Below, piece after piece: positions 52,264 to 61,449 of a DNA stretch of 64,000 bases. Each line of letters opens with the position of its first letter. The first letter of the stretch is position 1. The translations under genes were made by a program, and so were the position numbers. Source of the stretch: an uncultured Granulosicoccaceae bacterium. GTDB lineage: Bacteria; Pseudomonadota; Gammaproteobacteria; Granulosicoccales; Granulosicoccaceae. The stretch lies in contig CALLMF010000002.1 in NCBI GenBank assembly GCA_938006335.1, forward strand, positions 124,001 to 188,000, read 5' to 3'. Under the pieces are notes generated by a model. The model was not told the DNA's origin, searched no databases, and worked only from the letters and a program-made list of their open reading frames with translations.

Positions 52264-54855
52264 ATGAGTGTGCTCAGCCGCAAAGCACCGTCCGGCCAGG
52301 CCGTCGCGCCCGTCGTGCCGCCCAGGCAAGGAGCAACAGACGGAATCGCGGTCGGTGAATGTGTCGCGCTCAAAGACGATCGACTCATCTACCGGGCGTG
52401 TTCCATGGCCTTCGCAGAAGCGATCGGAGCGGGCTCTCCGGAGGCCGTCATCGGGCGTACCGACGTTGACCTGTTTCCCGGAGACGTGGCTCGCGCGCAG
52501 ATGGCGCTCGACAGTCGTACCGTCTACACCCGTCAGTCGGACATCGGATCGATCGATCTCGGCGACAATGAATCGGCGGTGATCATGCGGTCGCCGGTGT
52601 TTGCTCGTGATGGCAGCGTGCGCGGCGTGGACCTGCGACTGTTGGGCGGGCCACCGGTGTCTGGTATGCAGTCAGCGCTTACCGTGGACTACCAGACACT
52701 CGTGAACGAAGGGGTGCAGGGCAGTCTGGTGCTGTCCGGTCGTGAGGTCCTGTTCGCCAACAACGCGGCGGCGCGCATCTTTGGCTACAGCAATGCCGAC
52801 ATGCTCATCCACAACGGCGAGTCTGGCGATCTGTTCGATGAGGCCGAACGTGCGCGTCTGATCGAACGGGCAGCGGCGGTTCCTGACAAGCAACAACGAG
52901 ACGACGAGAACGAACTCCTTGTCGGAGCTCATGGGCGCGATGGCAAGGACCTGCGCTTGTATGGTCGTGTGCAGACGGTCCAGTGGAGTACGCGCCGGGC
53001 GAGTCTGTTTTCTTTTGTTGATGTCTCACCCATTCTGGCAAGCACGTCGTCCGGTGCGCTTGCCAACCGAACGTCGGCGACTGTGGCCCCGGCATTCATC
53101 CAAACGGCGATGAGCAGTCGTGCGCAGACCCATGCTTCCGACGCATTGACCCGCGAAAACCGCGAGCTTCGCGCGGCAGTCAATCGCTACCGCCACTACG
53201 CCCGCGCTGCCGCTGATTTTTTCTGGGAGACTGATGACTCGCTGGTGTTCAGACGCGTATCTCCCGAGTTTGCGGACGCGTTGGGGATGCCGGTCGATCA
53301 CCTGGTTGGGCGTACACACCGGCAACTCATGGAGCATCCCGCCAATGAGGAAGGGCAGAGCAGTTGGCGCGATCAGCTGGATCGGTTGGCGGCCCATGAG
53401 GCCTTCAACGATATCGAGTTCCGGTGGAATGTAGCAGGGGCGACTCGCGTCATTCGCTACAGTGGCATCCCTGTCACTGAAGGCAAGCGATTCATCGGCT
53501 ATCGCGGTATCGGACGCGATGTCACCGCCGCCACGCGACAGGCTGAAGCGACGGCCTATCATGCCAATCATGATGCGCTCACGGGGCTAGCCAATCGCAG
53601 ACACTTCGAGTCCCTCATCGGTGATGTACTCGCGACTGCTTCGCATGAGCGACGCACCCATGCGCTCTGCTACATGGATCTCGATAACTTCAAGCCGGTC
53701 AACGACACCTGTGGTCACCAGGCGGGCGACGAACTGCTCCGTCAGTTGTCCCAGCTGTTCGATGATCTTGTCCGCAAGAGTGATGTTCTGGCACGACTTG
53801 GCGGTGATGAGTTCGGTGTGTTGTTGTATGACTGCGACGTGGCGGCCGCCTTGAAGCTTGCCAACCAGATACGCAGTGAGGTCGAAGGATTCCAGTTCCT
53901 CTGGGAAGAGACAGCGTTTCAGGTGGGTGTGAGCATTGGCCTGGTTGTGGTGGATGATCGCTGGGAAAGCATTGATTCACTGTTCAGCGCAGCCGACGCT
54001 GCCTGTTATATCGCGAAGAACGAGGGCCGCAACCGGGTCAGCGTGTACAGAGAAGGCAAGGGCAACGCCAGTAATCGTCAGGTAGCCACTCACTGGGTCG
54101 AGGAGATCGAGTCGGCGCTGGCTGCAGACCGAATCCATATTGCCGCACAAAAAATACAACCCCTGGTACGTCAGCCTGAGGGTATTCGCTGCGAGCTGTT
54201 GATGCGCCTCGAAATGCCTGATGGCAGTCTGGTGATGCCACACGCCTTCATCCCATCGGCAGAGCGCTATGGCTTGTCTTCCACTCTCGATGAGCGTGTG
54301 CTCGACAAGGCACTCGCCTGGCTGACGACAACGCCTGGTTTGCTCGACGAGGTGCGACACGTCTCGCTCAACTTGTCACCCGGCACCTTTACCGCCGAAG
54401 GGGCTGCAAAGCGCATCATCGAGCGGATACACAGCAGCGGTGTATCAGCTGAGAAGCTGTGTTTCGAGATGGCCGAGACCGCGACCATTGCCAACCTCGC
54501 CAAGGCGTCGGAGTTCATGCAGGCCCTGGCGGGAATCGGTTGTCGTTTCAGTATCGATGATTTCGGTTCGGGTCTCTCGTCGTTCGCGTGGTTGCGAAAG
54601 CTTCCGGTGGATTTTCTGAAGATTGACGGATTGCTCGTGAAGGACGTGCTGGACGATCCTGTCGATCAGACTCTCGTTCAGTCGATAAGTGATGTCAGTC
54701 GATCGCTTGGCAAGCGTACGGTGGCTCAATTTGTCGAGTCACCGCGTTTGCTGAATGCCGTGCGTGACGCGGGAATCGACTTTGCCCAGGGCTTCCATAT
54801 TGGTGAGCCCGAGTTGATAAGGTCACGCACAGACCACCAGAGGACAGACCGTTAG
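52264..54855 (+). CDS. PAS-GGDEF-EAL cyclic-di-GMP signalling protein
   Basis: 863 residues, no membrane segment. PAS-like regions at about 30-130, 140-255 and 305-420, separated by a linker. GGDEF domain at about 425-590 with intact GGDEF (513-517), so cyclase activity is likely. The EAL domain (about 605-850) has ELL in place of EAL at 644-646, NLSPG, a FEMAETA segment, DDFGSGLSSF and KIDG. The glutamate of the usual AEGVE motif is Gln822 in VAQFVES. Several catalytic residues are kept, so phosphodiesterase activity is uncertain. The gene end overlaps the convergent reductase fusion by 4 nt. Confidence 0.93.
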   Translation: MSVLSRKAPSGQAVAPVVPPRQGATDGIAVGECVALKDDRLIYRACSMAFAEAIGAGSPEAVIGRTDVDLFPGDVARAQMALDSRTVYTRQSDIGSIDLGDNESAVIMRSPVFARDGSVRGVDLRLLGGPPVSGMQSALTVDYQTLVNEGVQGSLVLSGREVLFANNAAARIFGYSNADMLIHNGESGDLFDEAERARLIERAAAVPDKQQRDDENELLVGAHGRDGKDLRLYGRVQTVQWSTRRASLFSFVDVSPILASTSSGALANRTSATVAPAFIQTAMSSRAQTHASDALTRENRELRAAVNRYRHYARAAADFFWETDDSLVFRRVSPEFADALGMPVDHLVGRTHRQLMEHPANEEGQSSWRDQLDRLAAHEAFNDIEFRWNVAGATRVIRYSGIPVTEGKRFIGYRGIGRDVTAATRQAEATAYHANHDALTGLANRRHFESLIGDVLATASHERRTHALCYMDLDNFKPVNDTCGHQAGDELLRQLSQLFDDLVRKSDVLARLGGDEFGVLLYDCDVAAALKLANQIRSEVEGFQFLWEETAFQVGVSIGLVVVDDRWESIDSLFSAADAACYIAKNEGRNRVSVYREGKGNASNRQVATHWVEEIESALAADRIHIAAQKIQPLVRQPEGIRCELLMRLEMPDGSLVMPHAFIPSAERYGLSSTLDERVLDKALAWLTTTPGLLDEVRHVSLNLSPGTFTAEGAAKRIIERIHSSGVSAEKLCFEMAETATIANLAKASEFMQALAGIGCRFSIDDFGSGLSSFAWLRKLPVDFLKIDGLLVKDVLDDPVDQTLVQSISDVSRSLGKRTVAQFVESPRLLNAVRDAGIDFAQGFHIGEPELIRSRTDHQRTDR

Positions 54856-57095
54856 TGCTGATCCGGTGAGGCGACCGGCATGTCTTCCGCCGGTTTGCCT
54901 CGACGCCAGGTGTGGTAACGCTCCAACCATTGAAGGACTTTCTCCGGTTGATGTGCGCGCTTCCAGTTGCCGGCAACGTACTTGTTGGATTCGGCGAGCG
55001 TCGGGTAGATATGAATCGTGCCAAGGATCTTGTTGAGGCCAATCTTGTGTTTCATGGCGAGCACGTATTCGGCAATCAGGTCCCCTGCATGCTCGCCGGC
55101 GATGGTCACGCCGAGGATGCGATCCTTGCCCGGTACGGTCAATACCTTCACCACGCCGTAATCACTTGAATCGGCAATGGCACGGTCGAGGTCATCGATG
55201 CCGAAGGTCGTGAGCTCGTAGGGGATGCCCTTGTCGCGAGCTTCGGATTCATTGAGGCCGACGCGTGCAACCTCGGGATCCGTAAACGTAGCCCAGGGTA
55301 TGACGCGATAGTCCACCTTGAAGGATTTCAGGGCACCGAACAAGGAGTTGACCGCTGCGTACCACGCCTGGTGGGCTGCTGTGTGTGTGAATTGATACGG
55401 ACCGGCGACATCTCCCACCGCGTAGATGTTCGGGTACTTGGTTTGCAGCAGTTCGTTGGTGCTGATGGTGCCGTTCGGCTCCTTCTCTATGCCGAGCTCT
55501 TCAAGACCAAAGCCCTCGGTTCTTGGCTTGCGACCGATCGCGACAATGATTTCATCGAAACCGATGCGCACGGTCTCATCCCCGCGTTCGCACACCAGTA
55601 CATGTCCGTCGGGGCCTGTTTCCACGCCGACGGCATTGGTGCCGGTCATCACGTTCACCCCTTCGCGTGCAAACTTCTCCATCACGAGAGCACTGATGTC
55701 CTCGTCTTCACGCACCATGATGCGTGACTCACGCTCCACCTGAGTCACCTCACTGCCAAGCCGAGCAAATGCCTGGGCAAGCTCGCTCCCGATGGGACCG
55801 CCGCCGAGTACCACCAGGCGTTTGGGGAGTTCGCGCATGTCCCACAGGTTGTCGCTGGTGCGATACGGCACGGTATCCAGGCCAGGAATAGGTGGCACGA
55901 AGGGCATGGCACCTGTCGCCACGATGATGTTGCGCGTCGTGAGCGTGCGCCCGTTCACCTCTACCGTCCATGGTGATGTGATCTTGCCTTCGCCCTGGAT
56001 GACATCGACACCCAGTCCGCGGTAACGGTCCGGAGAGTCGTGCGGTTCGATCTTGGCGATGACCTCGTGAACGCGATCCATGGTCTTGGCAAAGTCGAGC
56101 TCGCCGTTGGCGCTGCTCACCCCGTACTTTTCGCTGTTGCGAATGTTGTTCAGCAACTTGCCGGTGCGGATCAATGCCTTCGAAGGTACGCAGCCGGTGT
56201 TCAGGCAGTCGCCGCCCATGCGGTGCTTTTCGATCAATGACACCTTGGCCTTGACGGCCGTGCCGATGTAGGCCGAAACCAGTCCGCCTGAACCTGCGCC
56301 CAGCACCACGATATCGCGATCGAATGTGTCAGGTTTTTCCCAGTCGCTGTACACCTTGCGCGCTTTTATCATGTCGAGAATTTTCTTTGCTATTAAGGGG
56401 AATACACCCAGCAGGGCGAAGGAGGCGAGAAGTCCGGGTGAAGCAATGCCGGCAAGGCTGTCAATCTGAGCGAGCTGTGTACCTGCGTTTACATAGACGG
56501 CGGTGCCCAGCAACATGCCTATCTGGCTGACAATATAGAAGGTGCCGGTCTTGATGCGGGTCAGTCCCATCAGCAGGTTGACGAGAAAGAAGGGGAATAC
56601 GGGCACAAGTCGTACCGTGAACAGGTAGAAGGCACCTTCCTTGTTGATGTTCTCGTTGAATGATTCGAGCTTGCTGCCAAAGCGCGACTCCACCGTGCCG
56701 CGGAGCAGATACCGCGAAACGAGAAAGGCGAGTGTGGCGCCGATGGTCGAGGCGAAAGAGACAAGGATCAGCCCGGTAAACAAGCCAAACAGGGCACCGG
56801 CGGCCAAGGTGAGTATCGCGGCACCGGGCAGTGACAAGGCGGCGACCCCAACGTACACGAGAAAGAAGCCGGCGAGCATCAACACCGGTTTCTCGGCATA
56901 GAAGGCGTTGAGCGCTTCCTGCTGACTCTTCAGAAAGTCGAGACTGAAGTACTGTCCGAGCCCAAGGGCAAAAAAAGCGATGACCGCGGCGGCTACTGCC
57001 CCGAGTACTAACAGTCTTGGATTGATCACTGTGGATGTTGACTTGATTGGTGTGCCGCCATGTGACAGGCGGGTGGAGGGGGCTGCGTTTGACAT
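54852..57095 (-). CDS. Fusion of TVP38/TMEM64 (SNARE-associated-like) membrane domain with FAD-dependent disulfide oxidoreductase
   Basis: 747 residues. N-terminal half (about 27-245) has six hydrophobic segments, 'SLPGAAILTLAAGALFG' and 'FYLFTVRLVPVFPFFLVNLLMGLTRIKTGTFYIVSQIG', typical of TVP38/DedA-related proteins. C-terminal half (about 258-715) is a pyridine-nucleotide disulfide oxidoreductase with FAD motif VLGAGSGGLVSAYIG, redox Cys297/Cys302 in GGDCLNTGCVPSKA, NAD motif LGGGPIGSEL, AVGDVAG, and dimerisation segment. It resembles mercuric reductase/dihydrolipoamide dehydrogenase but has no heavy-metal-binding N-terminus. The HIYPTLAES ending fits MerA-like families. It probably transfers electrons from NAD(P)H to a membrane-linked acceptor. 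Confidence 0.93.
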   Translation of the reverse strand: MSNAAPSTRLSHGGTPIKSTSTVINPRLLVLGAVAAAVIAFFALGLGQYFSLDFLKSQQEALNAFYAEKPVLMLAGFFLVYVGVAALSLPGAAILTLAAGALFGLFTGLILVSFASTIGATLAFLVSRYLLRGTVESRFGSKLESFNENINKEGAFYLFTVRLVPVFPFFLVNLLMGLTRIKTGTFYIVSQIGMLLGTAVYVNAGTQLAQIDSLAGIASPGLLASFALLGVFPLIAKKILDMIKARKVYSDWEKPDTFDRDIVVLGAGSGGLVSAYIGTAVKAKVSLIEKHRMGGDCLNTGCVPSKALIRTGKLLNNIRNSEKYGVSSANGELDFAKTMDRVHEVIAKIEPHDSPDRYRGLGVDVIQGEGKITSPWTVEVNGRTLTTRNIIVATGAMPFVPPIPGLDTVPYRTSDNLWDMRELPKRLVVLGGGPIGSELAQAFARLGSEVTQVERESRIMVREDEDISALVMEKFAREGVNVMTGTNAVGVETGPDGHVLVCERGDETVRIGFDEIIVAIGRKPRTEGFGLEELGIEKEPNGTISTNELLQTKYPNIYAVGDVAGPYQFTHTAAHQAWYAAVNSLFGALKSFKVDYRVIPWATFTDPEVARVGLNESEARDKGIPYELTTFGIDDLDRAIADSSDYGVVKVLTVPGKDRILGVTIAGEHAGDLIAEYVLAMKHKIGLNKILGTIHIYPTLAESNKYVAGNWKRAHQPEKVLQWLERYHTWRRGKPAEDMPVASPDQH

Positions 57096-57240
57096 GCATC
57101 GAGTATCGACCGCGCGTCTGTCAAGGGACTTGCCGCCAACTTACCGCGGTGTATGGATGCTCGAGAATGTCGACATTCCGGAACATGTCCGGGCTTTGAA
57201 GGGGTCGGACGTGCAGCTGCGCACCGCGTATCATCCCTGA

Positions 57241-58098
57241 TCAGCGCCAGCCGCGCGCCTTGCGGATGCGTTCCCACGCATTTTGAATGGTCTGAGCGCG
57301 TTCGGTAGCCATTTCCATCATCTCCGGTGGCAGCCCCTGGGAGACCAGTTTGTCGGGATGATGTTCACTCATCAGTCGGCGCCATGACGCTTTGACCGCA
57401 TCACGCCCGTCCGTGGGCGTGACGCCCAGGATCTCGTAGGCTTTGCCCAGCTCGTCTCCGGAGGGCTCTGGGCGCGTGCCCTGCGAGCCGGCTCGGCCGC
57501 CCGCCGGTCCTCCCGCACCTCGCTCCCGTCCTGCCCGAACCAGCACCTCCAGGCGCCGGTACAGGAATTCCGGAATGCCGCATCGTTCCGCGATCGACAC
57601 GAGCACGCGTTCTTCGGCGGGGTCGATATCGCCGTCGGCGAGCGCAGCTTGTAGCTGGATTTCCATAAACGCGATCAGCAGATTCGGCTGTGCGGCGGCG
57701 GCCTCTCGCAATCGCAACAGGCAAGCGTCAAGATCGAAGTCAGGGCTCTTGCCTGCGGAGAATTGCGCTATGGCTGCGCGCTTTCGGTCGGCGTTGAGCT
57801 GCATCTGGCGCATGAGCGCCTCAGCCAGTGCGATTTCGCTAGGGTCAACGCGCCCATCAGCCTTCGCCACATGTCCCATGACCGCGAAGGTGCTCTGGAA
57901 GAACGTGTCGCGAACACCCGCAGCATTGGCCGCTGAACGGGTATAGCCCACGCGCAGCAGACCGCGCTGAAAACGCTGCACCACCCACGCGCCCCCGAAC
58001 GCGCCAAGAATGCCGGCAAGCAGACCGAAGTCAGCGCCCAGCTGGTAGCCGATGAACGCCCCGATGATTGAGAGAATGTTGAACTCCGGTCCGTGCAC
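57241..58098 (-). CDS. djlA: Co-chaperone DjlA (TerB and J domains)
   Basis: 285 residues from GTG 58098 (VHGPEFNIL), a start similar in length to E. coli DjlA (271). It is chosen because upstream readings run over the recJ start. N-terminal Gly-rich TM helix ('LSIIGAFIGYQLGADFGLLAGILGAFGGAWV') is followed by the TerB-like acidic helical domain (MGHVAKADGRVDPSEIALAEALM) and a Gly/Pro-rich linker. The J domain has HHPDKLVSQG (HPD) and ends with 'NAWERIRKARGWR'. Membrane-anchored DnaK partner. The sister short J gene is at 51511. Confidence 0.93.
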   Translation of the reverse strand: MHGPEFNILSIIGAFIGYQLGADFGLLAGILGAFGGAWVVQRFQRGLLRVGYTRSAANAAGVRDTFFQSTFAVMGHVAKADGRVDPSEIALAEALMRQMQLNADRKRAAIAQFSAGKSPDFDLDACLLRLREAAAAQPNLLIAFMEIQLQAALADGDIDPAEERVLVSIAERCGIPEFLYRRLEVLVRAGRERGAGGPAGGRAGSQGTRPEPSGDELGKAYEILGVTPTDGRDAVKASWRRLMSEHHPDKLVSQGLPPEMMEMATERAQTIQNAWERIRKARGWR

Positions 58099-58156
58099 GT
58101 GCGAGGCGAGTAGCCTAACAGCGGCGAGTGACTCTTCGCCATGCGACACTGCGCTC

Positions 58157-59947
58157 GTGAGTGAATCCGCCGATCTGAATCCAGCATTTGCAGAGCCTTG
58201 CATCGTACAGCGCGAGCTCCCCCGGCCCGTTGCCCTGGAGCAGTTGCACGCACACCCGGTAGCGGCTCGCGTACTTGCGCATCGCGGTGTCATCAGCCCC
58301 GATGAGGTTGACTACCACCTCGGCGGCTTACCGACTCCGGATGCATTGCCCGACATCGATCTCGCGGTCGCGCGCTTGTTGCAAGCGCGCGAATCCGGTC
58401 AGCGGATCATGGTCGTTGGGGACTACGATTGCGACGGTGCAACGAGTACCGCAGTCGCCGTACTCGGGCTCGCCCTGCTGGGTTTCGATCGGCAGCGCAT
58501 CGACAACCTTGTCCCCAACCGATTTGCCAACGGCTACGGGCTCTCGCCAGCCATTGTCGATCGTGTGATCGACACCATGCCGGTCACGGAGCACGACGGC
58601 CCGCCGTTGATCCTGACCGTGGACAATGGTGTCGCAGCGGTCGAGGCGGTGAGTCACGCGGCGACGCTGGGTATCGACGTCGTGGTGACTGACCATCATC
58701 TGCCTCCGCCGGTGTTGCCGCGCGCGCGCGCCATCGTGAACCCCGTGCTCGAGACGTCGACGTTCGCGACGCGAGCGCTGGCCGGGGTCAGCGTGATGTT
58801 CTACCTGCTCCTCGCGATGCGCGCGGCGCTGCGCGAACGTGGCGAAACCGCGGGTTCCGCTGCCCTGGTGGAGCTGCTGGATCTGGTTGCCATCGGCACG
58901 GTGGCGGACCTCGTACCACTGGATCGCACCAACCGCATTCTCGTGGAGCAGGGGCTTCGTCGCATTCGGGCCGGACGCAGCCGGCCCGGTGTGTACGCCT
59001 TGTTGAAAACCGCCGGGCGCGACCCTGCCCGGACAAGTACCGACGACATCGGCTTTGCCATCGGTCCGAGACTCAACGCGGCAGGGCGCATCGACGACAT
59101 GCGGCATGGTATCGCCTGTCTACTCGCAGAAGATGAGGCGAGCGCGGCTCAACATGCAGAAGTACTGGATGGACACAATCGCCGCCGCCGCACACTCGAG
59201 GCGCGCATGCGAGACGAGGCGGACCTGCGCTTGACCGTCAGTGACGTGGATGATCAGGTCGCTGCCGCAGAGGCTGGCGCCACCCGGTTTGCACTGGCTG
59301 TGCACGATGCTGGCTGGCACGAAGGCGTGATCGGCATTCTCGCCAGCCGTCTCAAGGAACGATGGCACAGGCCGGTGGTGGTGCTCACCACGAGCGAAGA
59401 CGGTAGCTTGAAGGGCTCGGCCCGCTCGATACCCGGAGTCCATATGCGCGATGTCATCGCTGCGATCGATGTACGCAACCCTGAGCTGCTGACGACCTTC
59501 GGCGGGCATGCCATGGCGGCTGGCATGACGTTGGTGGCGCACGGTCTGGATGCCTTCGAGCGCGAACTGGAAGCCGAAGTCCGTCGCGTGCTTGATGGCG
59601 TGCTGCCCACGCGGGAATGGCTGAGCGACGGGCAGCTGACGGCCAGTGATATCACGCTTGATCTGGCGCGCGTGCTTGCCGATCTTGCGCCCTGGGGGCA
59701 GGGCTTCGAGGCGCCGCAGTTTGACGGCGAGTTTGTCGTTATCTCCCACCGCGAAGTCGGCACTGGTCATCTCAAATTGGTGTTGCAACCGGTCGACGGC
59801 ACCGATGGGATGGACGCCATTGCCTTCAACCACGAGGATTGCTACCGCGATGGTCAGAAGGTGCGGGCGATCTACGCGCTCGATGTCAATCGCTGGCGGG
59901 ATCGCGAGTCACTGCAGTTGCAGGTCAAGCACCTGATCGCATTGTAA
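58157..59947 (+). CDS. recJ: Single-stranded-DNA-specific exonuclease RecJ
   Basis: 596 residues from GTG 58157 (VSESADLNPAF), close to E. coli RecJ (577). DHH core: motif I VVGDYDCDGATSTAV, VTDHHLPPPVLP, 'VDNGVAAVEAV', NAAGRIDDM. The DHHA1 and OB-like parts follow: 'GWHEGVIGILASRLKER', 'GSARSIPG', 'GGHAMAAGMTL'. It degrades ssDNA 5' to 3' in recombination and mismatch repair. Divergent from djlA with a 58-nt gap. Confidence 0.96.
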   Translation: MSESADLNPAFAEPCIVQRELPRPVALEQLHAHPVAARVLAHRGVISPDEVDYHLGGLPTPDALPDIDLAVARLLQARESGQRIMVVGDYDCDGATSTAVAVLGLALLGFDRQRIDNLVPNRFANGYGLSPAIVDRVIDTMPVTEHDGPPLILTVDNGVAAVEAVSHAATLGIDVVVTDHHLPPPVLPRARAIVNPVLETSTFATRALAGVSVMFYLLLAMRAALRERGETAGSAALVELLDLVAIGTVADLVPLDRTNRILVEQGLRRIRAGRSRPGVYALLKTAGRDPARTSTDDIGFAIGPRLNAAGRIDDMRHGIACLLAEDEASAAQHAEVLDGHNRRRRTLEARMRDEADLRLTVSDVDDQVAAAEAGATRFALAVHDAGWHEGVIGILASRLKERWHRPVVVLTTSEDGSLKGSARSIPGVHMRDVIAAIDVRNPELLTTFGGHAMAAGMTLVAHGLDAFERELEAEVRRVLDGVLPTREWLSDGQLTASDITLDLARVLADLAPWGQGFEAPQFDGEFVVISHREVGTGHLKLVLQPVDGTDGMDAIAFNHEDCYRDGQKVRAIYALDVNRWRDRESLQLQVKHLIAL

Positions 59948-59999
59948 GTCTTGACGCTGGCGTGTTCTTCGTGTTCCCTTGGAGAGTGCATCGGGGCCT

Positions 60000-60017
60000 C
60001 TGTCACCTGCTTGTCAT
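60000..60017 (+). promoter_or_regulatory. PHO-box-like direct repeat upstream of ugpB
   Basis: CTGTCAC-CTGC-TTGTCAT: two 7-bp units, each one mismatch from CTGTCAT, with the 4-bp spacing and 11-bp period of a PhoB box. The middle CTGC is not AT-rich as usual. It ends 68 nt before the ugpB ATG. E. coli ugp is PhoB-controlled. Confidence 0.6.
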
Positions 60018-60085
60018 CAAATATCGACACTCCAACTACAACGATCCGATATCCCGTTTCCAAGCCAGCAAGGAGTAACAGAATC

Positions 60086-61405
60086 ATGCGTGTTCGTACC
60101 TCACTTCCCGCCGCGGCCATAGCGACGCTCGTATCAACGCTTGCCGTGGCACCCGCTCAGTCTGCCGAAATCGAGTTCTGGCATGCGATGAGCAATCGCC
60201 TCAACGAGTTGCTTGACGAGCAGGTCGCCAAATTCAACGCCTCACAGGATGAGCACACGGTGGTTGCCACCAACAAGGGCAACTACTCGGAAACACTCAA
60301 CGCGGGCATTGCAGCCTTTCGTGCGGGTGAGCAACCGGCAATCCTGCAGGTATTCGAGGTGGGTACTGCCACCATGATGAACGCAGCCGGCGCCATCAAC
60401 CCGGTCTACGAGCTGATGGAAAACACCGGCGCCGATTTCGACCCGTCCATTTATCTCGAAGCGGTAACCGGGTACTACACCACCACTGATGGCGAGATGC
60501 TGTCGCTGCCGTACAACAGCTCGACGCCCGTGTTGTACATCAACAACGAGGCGCTCGAGGAAGCCGGTATCGATGCAGATCTTCCGACGACCTGGGCAGA
60601 TGTCGACGCTATCCTCACGGCGCTCAAGGATGCAGGCCATGAGTGCCCGATGACCACCGCATGGCAGTCATGGATACATCTGGAGAACTTCTCGGCTTAT
60701 CACAACGTACCGTTCGCCACCCAGGCCAATGGTTTTGGCGGGCTGGATACGGAGCTTGCCTTCAATGGTGAAGCCCAGATCAAGCACATCGACACAATGG
60801 GCGCGTGGGCGCAAGACGGCAAGTTCAGTTATTCCGGACGACGCAATGAAGGCGGATCACGTTTTCACTCTGGCGAGTGCGCACTGTTTACCGAGTCTTC
60901 CGCGGGATACGCGGGGGTCAAGGCCAATGCAGAGTTCGACTTCTCGATTGCCGCCCTGCCGTACTACGACGATGTTGAAGGCGCGCCGCAAAACACGATA
61001 ATCGGCGGTGCCTCCCTCTGGGTCATGGAGGGCAAGAGTGAAGATGAGTATTTGGCAGTCGCTGCGTTTCTGAACTTCCTCTCCACGCCGGATATCCAGG
61101 CGCAGTGGCACCAGGATACCGGTTACCTGCCCATCACCATGGAAGCGTATGAGTTGACCCGTCGTGAAGGTTTCTACGATGCCAATCCGGGCACCGATAT
61201 CGCGATCATCCAGATGACCGGCAAGGCGCCCACGGACGATTCCAAGGGGCTGCGACTCGGCAACTTCGATCAGATTCGCGGCATCATCGACGAAGAGCTC
61301 GAAGCGGTATGGGCTGGTGACAAATCCGCTGAAGAGGCTCTCGGATCAGCGGTAGAACGCGGTAACGAGCTGTTGCGTCGTTTCGAGCGTGCTGCCGGGA
61401 ATTGA
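60086..61405 (+). CDS. ugpB: sn-glycerol-3-phosphate ABC transporter binding protein UgpB
   Basis: 439 residues from ATG 60086 with SD AAGGAG about 10 nt away. Signal peptide (LPAAAIATLVSTLAVAPAQSA) and type II binding fold: 'IEFWHAMSNRLNELLDEQVAKFN', 'TTTDGEMLSLPYNSSTPVLYINNEALEEAGID', 'PQNTIIGGASLWVMEGKSEDEYLAVAAFLNFLSTP'. These match UgpB and its homologues, which bind glycerol-3-phosphate or glycerophosphodiesters. First gene of ugpBAEC, preceded by a PHO-box-like element. Confidence 0.95.
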   Translation: MRVRTSLPAAAIATLVSTLAVAPAQSAEIEFWHAMSNRLNELLDEQVAKFNASQDEHTVVATNKGNYSETLNAGIAAFRAGEQPAILQVFEVGTATMMNAAGAINPVYELMENTGADFDPSIYLEAVTGYYTTTDGEMLSLPYNSSTPVLYINNEALEEAGIDADLPTTWADVDAILTALKDAGHECPMTTAWQSWIHLENFSAYHNVPFATQANGFGGLDTELAFNGEAQIKHIDTMGAWAQDGKFSYSGRRNEGGSRFHSGECALFTESSAGYAGVKANAEFDFSIAALPYYDDVEGAPQNTIIGGASLWVMEGKSEDEYLAVAAFLNFLSTPDIQAQWHQDTGYLPITMEAYELTRREGFYDANPGTDIAIIQMTGKAPTDDSKGLRLGNFDQIRGIIDEELEAVWAGDKSAEEALGSAVERGNELLRRFERAAGN

Positions 61406-61449
61406 GCTACTCGCCGGAGCACGTGACGACAGCCACTGTTTGATCGATC

